Shown: positions 27,707 to 35,572 of the stretch, piece by piece
Layout of the letters: each line of letters begins with the position of its first letter
Numbering within the stretch: position 1 is the stretch's first letter
Assembly: GCA_021845665.1 (NCBI GenBank)
Contig: JAJZVO010000011.1
Span: forward strand, 1 to 64,000
Direction: 5' to 3'
DNA: 64,000 nucleotides
Source of the DNA: Bacteroidota bacterium
GTDB lineage: Bacteria > Bacteroidota > Ignavibacteria > Kryptoniales > JAKASW01
Notes under the pieces: generated by a model
The model's database searches: none
What the model was told of the DNA's origin: nothing
Seen by the model: only the letters and a program-made list of their open reading frames with translations
Program-made: the position numbers and the translations under genes

Positions 27707-28073
27707 GTCGGTCCAGGAGCTTGTTTATTCTTACGACCAGTTCCTTTGGGCTGAAGGGCTTAGTGATATAATCGTCAGCTCCAAGCTCGAGTCCTAACAC
27801 TACATCCGTCTTGCTTGAAAGTGAAGTCAACATAATAACCGGAATGTTACGGGTATTCACATTTTTCTTTAGCTCGGCCAGAACTTCGAACCCATTCATA
27901 ACCGGCATCATCGCGTCCAGAACGATAATGTCCGGTTTTACGCCGCTGAGGATTTCCAACCCTTCACGACCATTAATCGCGCGGCGTACCTCGAATCCCG
28001 TGTTCTTCAACTTGAACAGAACTATTCGCGCGATCTCGTCGGAGTCTTCCATTACAACTATTGATTTAGGCAT
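27693..28073 (-). CDS. Single-domain response regulator of the exopolysaccharide operon
   Basis: A 126-residue receiver domain only: acidic pocket in VVMEDSDE, phospho-acceptor Asp53 in IIVLDAMMPVMNG, Thr in IMLTSLS and Lys in ITKPFSPKEL. GGAGG precedes the ATG at good spacing. It is the first gene of the operon and overlaps the TPR/barrel gene, so expression of all four genes is coupled. It might control polysaccharide synthesis after translation, as CheY-like proteins do in other systems. Confidence 0.9.
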   Translation of the reverse strand: MPKSIVVMEDSDEIARIVLFKLKNTGFEVRRAINGREGLEILSGVKPDIIVLDAMMPVMNGFEVLAELKKNVNTRNIPVIMLTSLSSKTDVVLGLELGADDYITKPFSPKELVVRINKLLDRHDEV

Positions 28074-28143
28074 GCCTCGTGCCCTCCGGTACTTTTTGGT
28101 TCATCATCACCAATCAGAGTTTTGTGCGATGCTCTTGCTTCGG

Positions 28144-28401
28144 TCAAGCTAAATATTCCTGATTCGCGGGCATTGATCCAATGTATACGTTTGGAGCAGT
28201 TTTATGTATGGCTCCACGCTCAGAGATCTGGGGCAACTCAAACACCTTCAGACGTTTGTCAGGAAGGACAGACATAGAAGCCCCATCCCGGATGAAATGG
28301 GATTTCAGTGTGGGTTTGAAGACGCGGGGAATGCCAAATCCTGCAGGCAAGAAGAATGCTGCCAATGTCCATGCCGTTAGCTTCTGCTTACTCTTAAACA
28401 T
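28144..28401 (-). CDS. Possible small secreted protein, unrecognised
   Basis: An 85-residue frame starting at the ATG at 28399-28401. The N-terminus (MFKSKQKLTAWTLAAFFLPAG) looks like a signal peptide, followed by a basic region without known motifs. The upstream sequence has no strong ribosome site. It lies about 70 bases upstream of the response regulator gene, on the same strand. It may be real or a chance frame in a region that also holds mobile-element debris. Confidence 0.25.
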   Translation of the reverse strand: MFKSKQKLTAWTLAAFFLPAGFGIPRVFKPTLKSHFIRDGASMSVLPDKRLKVFELPQISERGAIHKTAPNVYIGSMPANQEYLA

Positions 28402-28683
28402 GATAGCACCGTCGATTAATGTTCCGTGACAGTCCAACTGCAAACACTGAATAACATGTTCATATCCGACGCGTGTACCACTCCCTCCCGCAGGTAACAC
28501 GACTCTGATATGAGACATTTTACCGATAACGTCCTAAACCAGTTTGTACAACGAGGTATACTCAGGTGCCTGCAAAAATATATCAAGTCCGCGTTTCTTC
28601 TTATAAGTGTGTCAGGGGACACGTTGTTTCCCGGGGTCAGGGCCGCCTAATTCCCTACCTGTTTAATATCGGTTACAAGTTTA

Positions 28684-28830
28684 GTTCACCGATTTCTTAG
28701 AGTCAAGATTTTTGAGATTGCAGGACATCCGGATATCAAGACAACAATGATATATGCAAAAGTACGACTGGAATCGCTACGGAACGCGGTAAGGATGCTG
28801 GAGGAAAAGGGATTACCAGTTAGGAAATGA
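28684..28830 (+). pseudogene. C-terminal remnant of a tyrosine recombinase (integrase)
   Basis: The plus-strand frame ending at TGA 28828-28830 reads KIFEIAGHPDIKTTMIYAKV followed by a short helix ending in GLPVRK. This is the end of a phage-type integrase: the GH-x-x-I-x-T-T-x-x-Y box with the nucleophile Tyr (in MIY). Upstream the frame loses similarity; the catalytic Arg and the H-x-x-R box are not found. The fragment points toward and ends 75 bases from the 3' end of tRNA-Leu. tRNA 3' ends are common integration sites, so this may be the scar of an excised or decayed integrated element. Confidence 0.72.
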
Positions 28831-28904
28831 TTAGTAAAACTTGATGAGGAACGGTGAAGCAGGACGCTGAGGAGAAAATCGCTGAAAAGGATTGAAATCT
28901 CTCG

Positions 28905-28988
28905 TGCCCGGGACAGGGCTCGAACCTGCACGGCCTTGCGGTCACTAGACCCTGAATCTAGCGCGTCTGCCAATTCCGCCACCCGGGC
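28905..28988 (-). tRNA. tRNA-Leu (anticodon CAG)
   Basis: The minus strand folds into an 84-base class II tRNA. The acceptor stem is GCCCGGG (5' end at 28988) paired with CCCGGGC and discriminator A at 28905. The D arm begins TGGCGGAATTGGCAGAC. The anticodon stem CTAGA/TCTAG encloses TTCAGGG with anticodon CAG. A long variable arm (TGACCGCAAGGCCGT) is followed by the T arm with GGTTCGAGCC. The 3' CCA is not encoded. Long variable arm and anticodon identify leucine. Confidence 0.96.
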
Positions 28989-29083
28989 TGCTAACTTCTC
29001 AAACTCTGCTTGAACTTCGAAGCCGTAGACTTGGATATTGTGCAAATAATATATGCGATTCCCGATGTTTAAACAACCTTTGA

Positions 29084-29249
29084 AAAGTGGACGGGTCTGC
29101 GACAAATTTGTGAAACTATCGCCATTCATTTAAATGAACGGCTCAAAAAGTCTCAAAACCCCATTCGGGGTTTCGGGCACCTTCACAGGCGTCCATTTTT
29201 AATGGATGCCGATGGTGCGTTATATTTTTGTCGCACACCCAAGGTGGAC
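29084..29249. mobile_element. 148-bp MITE-like element with target duplication
   Basis: Bases 29093-29240 begin GGGTCTGCGACAAA and end with the inverse of GGGTGTGCGACAAA (13 of 14 match), forming terminal inverted repeats. Directly outside lie 9-base direct repeats, AAAGTGGAC (29084-29092) and AAGGTGGAC (29241-29249), which differ at one base and look like a target duplication. The interior codes for nothing and holds hairpins (29122-29139 palindrome, 29155-29172, about 29189-29211). The left end shares 23 bases with 176-198, near a DUF6788-like gene, so this may be a non-autonomous relative of that element. Confidence 0.72.
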
Positions 29250-29285
29250 CGGGGCTGGAAAACATTCAATCAAAGATAAATATCT

Positions 29286-29313
29286 CAGCCGCGCCGTCGA
29301 GAGCGCGGCTGAA
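29286..29313. terminator. Hairpin downstream of the S10 peptidase gene
   Basis: TCAGCCGCGC and GCGCGGCTGA form a perfect 10-bp stem around an 8-base loop. It lies about 25 bases past the stop of the minus-strand S10 peptidase gene. Only a loose T-rich stretch follows on that strand, so it may be a weak terminator or an mRNA-stabilising hairpin. Confidence 0.5.
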
Positions 29314-29337
29314 ATTGACCGACTTACACCCCCAGAA

Positions 29338-30879
29338 CTAATCCTTCGGATGTATCATCGACTCGATGAAGTTGGCTACATCCTTGTGAAGCTGAGGCAT
29401 CACTTTCGGATTTACGTACACCATGTGACCCGAATAGAAATACTTGAAGTGTACCCTCTTAAGGAGATTCGGGATATTATTGCCGAGGTTGTCAACCGTA
29501 TACTCGGTAGCGTAGAACGGTGTTGCAAGATCGAAGTAACCGTTTAACATCAAAATATTGAGATAAGGATCCTTCGACAAAACGTCGGCAAGGTTGGGAG
29601 CCACGTTGGGATCGCGGAAGCCGAAAGACCTGCGTCCATACTGGTTCCAGTCCCACTTGAATCCCTTCATACCATATGCATCAATACGGTAATAATACTT
29701 GGTGGGATATTTCAAATCATTATAAAGATAATCCAGAAAGCCTGTTATGAACGGCGGGCTTATCTTGACGCTTTGAGGATCATATCTCGAATATTCGCCT
29801 ATCATATCCGACTCAGGTCCCGTGAATCTCGCGTCGAGCCTGCCTACTGTCTCCCCGCGGCTGCGAAGAAGCTCGGCAGTGAACTGGGGCTCGCTCAAAC
29901 GCAGATCGGCGCGTGACCAATAGGTTTTCGATATGCCTGTATATTCATGTAATTTGTCCAGCACATCATTGTATTCGGTGCTGTCTATCGATGCCCCTTT
30001 GAAGAGAGCGTTGGCATATTCGTCTCTCGCGAACTTCCTCACCTTTTCCAGGAATGCCGGGAGATCCTTGGGCTTATTTGGAAGTGCGTTGTGGTACCAT
30101 GCTACCGCTGCATACGAAGGGAGGTAAAGTATATACGGTAGGTCGTTCCCGGGTGCGAATGCCAGCGTCTCGAAGTTCCAAACGGTGGAGAGGAATATTA
30201 CGCCGTTTAGTTGAATGCCGTCGTTCTCATATAAGTAATCCGCGGTGGCGGCATTCCTCGTGGTACCATAACTCTCGCCGAAGAGAAATTTGGGCGAATT
30301 CCATCTGTCGTACTTTGCGATATACTGGTAAATGAATTCGCTGGTCGCTTTGGCATCTTCATCGATTCCCCAGAATTGAGATCCCTTGGCTTTCCCGACA
30401 GGCCTGCTGAAACCGGTACCCATCGCGTCGATGATGACCAGGTCGGTAACATCTAGAATCGAATTCTTGTTGTCCTCTATCTTGTAGGGGGCGGGTGGCG
30501 TCGCGTGCGGGTCGTTGATCACAATTTTCTTTGGCCCGATTGCTCCCATAAGAAGCCATATCGACGACGACCCGGGACCTCCGTTGTATGCAAAGGTGAT
30601 CGGCCGGGTAGAAGGATCTGTGACACCATCCTTCGTGTATGCGGTGAAGCCGAATAATGCTATTGGCTTGTTACTATGGTTCCTCAGAAGTATCGTTCCA
30701 GTGGTGGCGGTGTAACGAATAAGTTTGCCGTCGAGTGTGATGGTGTGCTGTGTCGACACCAGGAGCGGCTTGGGGATTTCTGAGTTGCTGGAATCACTCT
30801 TCTCTTTTCTCATTTGGGCCGACAATGGTGCTGCGGCTAATAAAAGAGCAAGAACGATCGCAGACATGGATTTGTACAT
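29338..30879 (-). CDS. S10 family serine carboxypeptidase, secreted
   Basis: A 513-residue protein with a signal peptide (about 1-21, ending in AAPLSAQ). It is an alpha/beta-hydrolase of peptidase family S10: FNGGPGSSS-type oxyanion sequence (here YNGGPGSSSIW), catalytic Ser in FGESYGTTR, catalytic Asp in NGYFDLATP, and catalytic His in YFYSGHMVYV. Such enzymes remove C-terminal residues from peptides in the periplasm or outside the cell and are common in FCB bacteria. AGGAGGACCAT precedes the ATG. It is monocistronic. Confidence 0.93.
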   Translation of the reverse strand: MYKSMSAIVLALLLAAAPLSAQMRKEKSDSSNSEIPKPLLVSTQHTITLDGKLIRYTATTGTILLRNHSNKPIALFGFTAYTKDGVTDPSTRPITFAYNGGPGSSSIWLLMGAIGPKKIVINDPHATPPAPYKIEDNKNSILDVTDLVIIDAMGTGFSRPVGKAKGSQFWGIDEDAKATSEFIYQYIAKYDRWNSPKFLFGESYGTTRNAATADYLYENDGIQLNGVIFLSTVWNFETLAFAPGNDLPYILYLPSYAAVAWYHNALPNKPKDLPAFLEKVRKFARDEYANALFKGASIDSTEYNDVLDKLHEYTGISKTYWSRADLRLSEPQFTAELLRSRGETVGRLDARFTGPESDMIGEYSRYDPQSVKISPPFITGFLDYLYNDLKYPTKYYYRIDAYGMKGFKWDWNQYGRRSFGFRDPNVAPNLADVLSKDPYLNILMLNGYFDLATPFYATEYTVDNLGNNIPNLLKRVHFKYFYSGHMVYVNPKVMPQLHKDVANFIESMIHPKD

Positions 30880-31449
30880 ATGGTCCTCCTAGTTCAAAGT
30901 GAAAAGCAGTGAAAGAATCTACCTCAAACGAAACCGAATAGCAATCGTCGGCCACGCATGGCCATACTCCGCGATAACAAGAGACGATTTCGAGTCCGGC
31001 AGATTTTCTACGAACAGCCATGACGAATAGGTCCTCCGCTGCGAAAGCGGCAACGGTATCAGTGACTAGACTCAATACCACTTTCAGTACCAGCAAGCCC
31101 AGCACATTGGAATGGAATATTGAGATCGCGCCGAATAACGCCATGGCCTTGCCTAATTTGACGGACGTAAACACACAAAGTTGCCAAAGCAAAGCGCTAT
31201 TGTGTACATTGTAAAGTAAACCGAAGACCAATGACTCGGGACTTCACGACCCCAAACCCGCGTCTGCAAAATTATAAGCACGCCTGAATACCGCCCGCTC
31301 TGAACCGGAGCTGTGACCCAACAAGAACGAGTATCGGCAGTCCATTTTTGGCTAAATTTAATTAAACTTATGAAGAAAGTACCGGCTCAAAACATTAAGT
31401 TTATGTCGAAGTGCCAAATTCACCAATGCAAATTCAAAGGAGTATTTTA
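30880..31449. other. Intergenic region between divergent genes, no supported gene
   Basis: About 570 bases. A minus-strand frame (30794-31231) starts with a hydrophobic stretch but overlaps the S10 gene and ends in nonsense; I do not accept it. Both flanking promoters should lie here. No RNA gene or repeat recognised. Confidence 0.4.
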
Positions 31450-32325
31450 ATGAGGTTGATGAAATACGTCCCCCTTCTGCTTATCGCAACACCATTCTTG
31501 TTCACAGGCTGCACAAGCATGCTTCTCGTAAAAAGCATGTGGGGGAGCAACAAGATCGTCGTTGACGGGAACGACAGCGACTGGGGGGACACGATGTTTT
31601 ATATCCCATCGGCTCAAATGACCGCTGGAGTCAGGAACGACTCAAAGTATCTCTACCTCATCCTGAAAACGACAAACCGCCGGCAGGCTTTCCAGATAAG
31701 AGGCCTTGGTCTCACCGTTTGGTTCGACCCGACGGGAGGCGCGGGGAAAGAGTTCGGGATTCATTTCCCCATCGGGAGATTCGACGGGACAAATTTCAGG
31801 AGAGACTTCAATTCAAAACAGAACAACGAGCAGGAAAACGCAACTTTCGTGATGAGAAACCCTAACGACCTGGAACTTCTCGGTGTGAGCCGCAAAGGCC
31901 CTGAGAAGTTGTCGATTGCCGATCTTAAGGGGATTGAATTGCAGATGAGAGGCACTGAAAACGGGTTGATTTATGAAATGAGAGTACCGCTTCATTCGTC
32001 GGCGGAGGATCCTTACGCAATAAATCCGAAGGGAGATGAATTGGGAATCGGAATCATCGGAGGAAAATTCGAGCGTCCCAATTCATTTGAAAGACGCGGA
32101 GGCGCCGGTGGTGACTTTGGCGGTGAAGGCGGAGAAGGAGGCGGAGGTGGTGAGATGCCCGGCGGTATGGAAGGTGGAGGATACGGCGGAGGCGAGTACG
32201 GTGGAGGCGAAAGAGGCGGGTTCCGGCGCGAAGGCGGCAAACAGCAGCAAGCTCCTCAACAGATAAGCTTCTGGCTCCGCGTCGATTTGGCTTCCGGACC
32301 ACATCGCGTCCCCGCGATTAATTAA
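31450..32325 (+). CDS. Glycine-rich lipoprotein with CBM9-like domain
   Basis: A 291-residue protein from the ATG at 31450, chosen because AAGGAG sits 8 bases upstream and a lipoprotein signal follows (LLLIATPFLFTGC, lipobox FTGC, Cys near 21). Residues about 30-110 (KIVVDGNDSDWGDTMF, KYLYLILKTT, LTVWFDPTGG) resemble a carbohydrate-binding family 9/DOMON-like beta-sandwich. Residues about 215-270 are very rich in Gly with Glu and Tyr (runs such as GGEGGEGGGGGEMPGG), likely flexible and surface-exposed. Role unknown; ligand binding at the outer membrane is inferred. Confidence 0.75.
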   Translation: MRLMKYVPLLLIATPFLFTGCTSMLLVKSMWGSNKIVVDGNDSDWGDTMFYIPSAQMTAGVRNDSKYLYLILKTTNRRQAFQIRGLGLTVWFDPTGGAGKEFGIHFPIGRFDGTNFRRDFNSKQNNEQENATFVMRNPNDLELLGVSRKGPEKLSIADLKGIELQMRGTENGLIYEMRVPLHSSAEDPYAINPKGDELGIGIIGGKFERPNSFERRGGAGGDFGGEGGEGGGGGEMPGGMEGGGYGGGEYGGGERGGFRREGGKQQQAPQQISFWLRVDLASGPHRVPAIN

Positions 32326-32823
32326 ACATCCGAGACCACCCAAAAAGTGGCATCGCTTGAAATCGACACATCTCAAAACACATCCCGGTAAGATTGGTTC
32401 AACTTATCGGGATGCGCTGTCGCCAGCAGCCCGATTCACCGGATAGCCACTTTTGGGACAACCTCAGTTAATGTTGAAAGTCTCCGGAGGTCGACGGGGA
32501 TTGCGCTTCGAAAGCAATGCCGCTAGAAGCCGGGCCGAAAACCCGCCGCAAAATTATTTAACCACAAAGCTCACGAAGAAATGGCGCAAAGAGCACAAAG
32601 AAAGAGCGATAAATGAATAGAGCCCTTCGTGTCCTTCGTGAAAAATCTTCGTGCTCTTTGTGGTTGGACTTTTCGGCCGCGTCTCTAGCCTTCTGAAAAT
32701 CCAAACGGGACTTCCGGATTTCAATCGCCATCATGGATTACTTTCCCTTCGTCTCCCACACGCCTTTCGGCTCAATTCGAATCACCTGGAAAAATCAAAT
32801 TGCATTAAGAGGAGCGAAACAAT
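32326..32823. other. Intergenic region containing a long inverted repeat
   Basis: About 500 bases. The only clear structure is the inverted repeat at 32561-32664. The stretch from 32670 to 32820 is not coding in any frame I can support, though it might be the decayed sensory part of the phosphatase gene that follows. Confidence 0.45.
32561..32664. repeat. Palindromic intergenic repeat (ACCACAAAG...CACGAAGA type)
   Basis: The left arm ACCACAAAGCTCACGAAGA (32561-32579) and the inverse of the right arm (32646-32664) agree at 17 of 19 positions. Between them are further copies of the words CACGAAGG and GCACAAAG. Sequences of this AACCACAAAG-x-x-CACGAAG kind recur in intergenic DNA of many unrelated bacteria; the origin is unknown to me. 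It could form a large RNA hairpin or be a small transposable element. Confidence 0.6.
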
Positions 32824-33555
32824 TTGGCGCTCGAGAAGGATCTCTCGGCAGCGCACACTGTACAGATGGGACTTCTTCCCAAAAGCCTCCCTTCAATCGA
32901 AGGCTATGAATTCTTTGCCGACTCGATCCCGGCAAAGTCCGTCGCCGGCGATCTTTATGACTTCATAAGACTTGAAGACGGCAGACTGGCTTTCTCACTC
33001 GGCGACGTATACGGAAAGGGAATGCCTGCAGCGCTTCTTATGGCAAACGTGCAGGCAACCATCAGGGCATATTCCAGACTTAATCCGGATCCGGAACAGT
33101 GCCTCGGTCGATCAAACAATCTTCTCTTCAGCTCTACCGCGCCAGATAAATTCATCACTCTCTTCTACGGTGTGCTCGATGCGGACAAGAACTTGTTTAC
33201 CTACACGAACGCAGGACACGAAGAGCCGAATCTTTTCCATCGCGGAAAACCCGCTGACAGACTAAACGAGGGCGGTGTCCCGCTCGGCGTAGTAGAAGAT
33301 TTTCCGTTCCAAAATGCACAGGTCGAAATCCAAAAGGGAGATGTGCTCGTGTTCTGTTCGGACGGGGTTCACGACGCCGTTAGTGCGGAAGGCGAAAGAT
33401 TTCGGGCGGAGCGTGTCGAGGCCATCGTCAGTGAAGCCTTGAGCCTATCGGCTGCAGAAATCGCTGCCAGAGTATTTGAAGAGGTTAAAACTCACGTCGC
33501 CGATGCCCCGCAATTCGATGATATGACCCTCCTTGTGATGAAGAGGTCGAAATAG
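32824..33555 (+). CDS. PP2C/SpoIIE-type protein phosphatase (RsbU-like)
   Basis: A 243-residue SpoIIE-family Ser/Thr phosphatase with the metal-site motifs GDLYDF, SLGDVYGKGMPAALLM, CSDGVHDA and FDDMTLLVM. An N-terminal linker helix (LEKDLSAAHTVQMGLLPKSLP) is typical of RsbU-like proteins, which normally carry a sensory domain in front. None is present: the frame opens after a TAA at 32806-32808 and seems to start at TTG with AGGAG upstream, so the gene may be a short form or 5'-truncated. Such phosphatases act on anti-sigma-factor antagonists in partner switching; no such partner is adjacent. Confidence 0.83.
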   Translation: MALEKDLSAAHTVQMGLLPKSLPSIEGYEFFADSIPAKSVAGDLYDFIRLEDGRLAFSLGDVYGKGMPAALLMANVQATIRAYSRLNPDPEQCLGRSNNLLFSSTAPDKFITLFYGVLDADKNLFTYTNAGHEEPNLFHRGKPADRLNEGGVPLGVVEDFPFQNAQVEIQKGDVLVFCSDGVHDAVSAEGERFRAERVEAIVSEALSLSAAEIAARVFEEVKTHVADAPQFDDMTLLVMKRSK

Positions 33556-33588
33556 AAATATGCTCTTCCCTTACCGCTTGCCGAATTT

Positions 33589-34686
33589 TCAGGCGACTTT
33601 GATCTGACCCGCGACCTTGAGGCGTTCCTTGGAGGCTTTGTAATCGTACGCCGGCTTTATTCTCCTATCGATAAGGAAATATGCGATGGCGGCTATGATC
33701 ACGACGGTCGTGCCCACTCCCGCCTCCGGACCGTACCGCCCTCCCGTCAGCCAATAGGGACCGTAGTCCGTCGGGACGAATATTGTCCTGTTCGTGAGTA
33801 GTCCGCTGACAGGAAGCGATAGGAAGAAACTCTGTACCAGGTTCCACGAGAAGTGCATACCGAATGGGAAGTAAAGTGTGCGTGTCTTCAGGTACGCCAG
33901 GCATAGCCAGACACCGGCGAGCATCGTGTTTAGTGTCGAAAGGAAATCCGCAGAGGGATTGGCCAGGTGCATTACGCCGAAGAACACTGACATGAGTATT
34001 GTCGCACCGACTGCACCGGTCCCTTCGATCAGGGCCTGGAAAGGATAACCCCGAAACACCAATTCTTCACCCATCGCAAAATAGCCGAAGAAGATGAAAC
34101 TCAAGCCGAAGTTTCTGATGACAAGGAGCCAGTTCTGCCCTGGCCTCATATCCAACTTGATTGCCCCGACCGCCAGCTCCACCCCGCCGACCGCTCCGAT
34201 CATGATCACTCCGATCAGGAATCCGAGGAGCAGCTCCTTCATGATTCTCCCATGGTAAGGGATGCCGACGGAAAAAAATCTGCGCCTGTCGACGAATCTG
34301 ATGAGGAGATACGTCGCGATGATTACGTCTATGTAAAACAGGAAGAAGAAGGACTGCATCGGTACAATGCCGGTAAGTTTGGCCAGGATAGCGGAGACAT
34401 AGTATATCGCTATTATCGCTACCAGGAATAAGACTACTCTCCACCCGCTCCTCAAATACTGTTCAGAATCCAGAAGAAGGTTGTTCTTCGGCGCCAGCTC
34501 TTCGGGACGCTTCTTCATTATGAGCACTGCAGCAAGCGCAAACACTCCCAGAAGGAGCCCGAGTATGAACCAGTAGCCCTGGTCGCGCCTCTTAAGGTCG
34601 GCTGCCCCCGAAGACGCGAACGCACAGACCGCCTCGTAGAGAACAATGAAAAGCCAGTATCGCAATATGAAATCAGAGATATTCAT
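33589..34686 (-). CDS. CPBP-family intramembrane metalloprotease
   Basis: A 365-residue membrane protein with about eight hydrophobic segments and the CPBP (Abi/CAAX protease) signature: MGEELVFRGYPFQ (EExxxR), VFFGVMHLA (FxxxH) and MHFSWNLVQS (HxxxN/B). Bacterial members cleave membrane or prenylated substrates, and some protect against self-made peptides. The N-terminal 70 residues are an extra hydrophobic extension. Located convergent with the phosphatase gene, and 213 bases downstream of the gap-pgk cluster on the same strand, so probably separate. Confidence 0.87.
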   Translation of the reverse strand: MNISDFILRYWLFIVLYEAVCAFASSGAADLKRRDQGYWFILGLLLGVFALAAVLIMKKRPEELAPKNNLLLDSEQYLRSGWRVVLFLVAIIAIYYVSAILAKLTGIVPMQSFFFLFYIDVIIATYLLIRFVDRRRFFSVGIPYHGRIMKELLLGFLIGVIMIGAVGGVELAVGAIKLDMRPGQNWLLVIRNFGLSFIFFGYFAMGEELVFRGYPFQALIEGTGAVGATILMSVFFGVMHLANPSADFLSTLNTMLAGVWLCLAYLKTRTLYFPFGMHFSWNLVQSFFLSLPVSGLLTNRTIFVPTDYGPYWLTGGRYGPEAGVGTTVVIIAAIAYFLIDRRIKPAYDYKASKERLKVAGQIKVA

Positions 34687-34899
34687 TCAAGACTCCGCGA
34701 AAAACAAGAACCAGCAGTCTGGACATAGCCGCTGACTGGCGGTCAACCTCTTACTGTAGGCTGCCATGTGATCACGACCCTGCTCTGGGTTGATGAGAAT
34801 TGGGAAATCATTTCAGTTAAAGAGACTGCAAAGTTTACGGATCTGCCGATGCATCGGATTACAGGCCGATGCCGGGCAAACGACGCATCCATGACTTGT

Positions 34900-35187
34900 T
34901 CAGTCTTTTCGCTCTTCAGAGTGCCACTTGTCGGGTGTATTCCTGGGAGAGTTCAGAATTTTCTTGGCCTCATCGAGTATTTCCTCTTCCCTGCGGCGCT
35001 CTTTTTTTTGCTCGTGGTACTCACGATAAATAGCGAACCCGCCAAGAATCCAGATCAATACCGGCACAGATGTGAAAACAACTTTCGCCGCAGTTGGAGC
35101 CTGGCTGTTGAAGAGGACGTAGAACGCTATCAGCATGAAAATTAGCGGGGCGAACCATGCCAGAAATATCACTTTGTTAGTCTTCAT
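34900..35187 (-). CDS. Small membrane protein, unrecognised
   Basis: A 95-residue protein with two hydrophobic segments (about 6-26 and 37-54) and a highly charged C-terminal tail (YHEQKKERRREEEILDEAKK). It starts 7 bases after the stop of the HIT gene, consistent with co-transcription. I do not recognise a family. The tail is likely cytoplasmic and helical. Confidence 0.6.
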   Translation of the reverse strand: MKTNKVIFLAWFAPLIFMLIAFYVLFNSQAPTAAKVVFTSVPVLIWILGGFAIYREYHEQKKERRREEEILDEAKKILNSPRNTPDKWHSEERKD

Positions 35188-35194
35188 CTTATCA

Positions 35195-35539
35195 TCACCC
35201 CGGCGGCCATTTCATCTGCCTGCCGCCTAATAAATGAAGGTGGATATGGCTGACCGTCTGTCCTCCCTCGGCTCGGCAGTTCCAGACCAGCCTGTATCCT
35301 CTTTCGGAAATAGAGACTTTCTCGGCAACTTCGACCGCCGTCAACACCATCTTCGAAATGAGATTCGCGTCGGTAGCCCGGTCCATTTCTGCAAGGCTCT
35401 CCACATGTTTCCTCGGAATGATGAGGATATGGGTCGGAGCGGCGGGATGCACATCCCTGATCGCGAACACATCTCCATCCTTGAAGAGAAAATCTGGCGC
35501 GGCTTTGCCTTCCGATATGTTGCAGAAAATGCAGCTCAT
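35195..35539 (-). CDS. HIT-family (histidine triad) nucleotide hydrolase
   Basis: A 114-residue HinT-like protein. The N-terminus has CIFC and the histidine triad is HIHLHLLGG (H-x-H-x-H-x-x) near the C-terminus. Bacterial HinT enzymes hydrolyse adenosine phosphoramidates and related acyl- or sulfo-adenylates. The gene lies 33 bases after ispG and 7 bases before a small membrane protein gene in the long gap-pgk cluster. Length is normal. Ribosome site is weak. Confidence 0.93.
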   Translation of the reverse strand: MSCIFCNISEGKAAPDFLFKDGDVFAIRDVHPAAPTHILIIPRKHVESLAEMDRATDANLISKMVLTAVEVAEKVSISERGYRLVWNCRAEGGQTVSHIHLHLLGGRQMKWPPG

Positions 35540-35572
35540 TTGGTTCTTTCAAAACTCAATTTATAGCTACGG

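Noticed and set aside
29338..30879. Possibility that the S10 peptidase is a type IX secretion cargo
   Set aside because: The C-terminus ends right after the catalytic His region, with no CTD sorting domain visible.
30794..31231. 145-codon minus-strand frame with a hydrophobic start
   Set aside because: Overlaps the S10 peptidase gene in another frame, has no ribosome site, and its second half is rich in Cys and Ser without pattern.
32083..32376. Collagen-like or silk-like gene in the Gly-rich part of the lipoprotein
   Set aside because: The Gly-rich part is in frame with the lipoprotein and lacks a G-x-y triplet pattern; the overlapping antisense frames are shadows.
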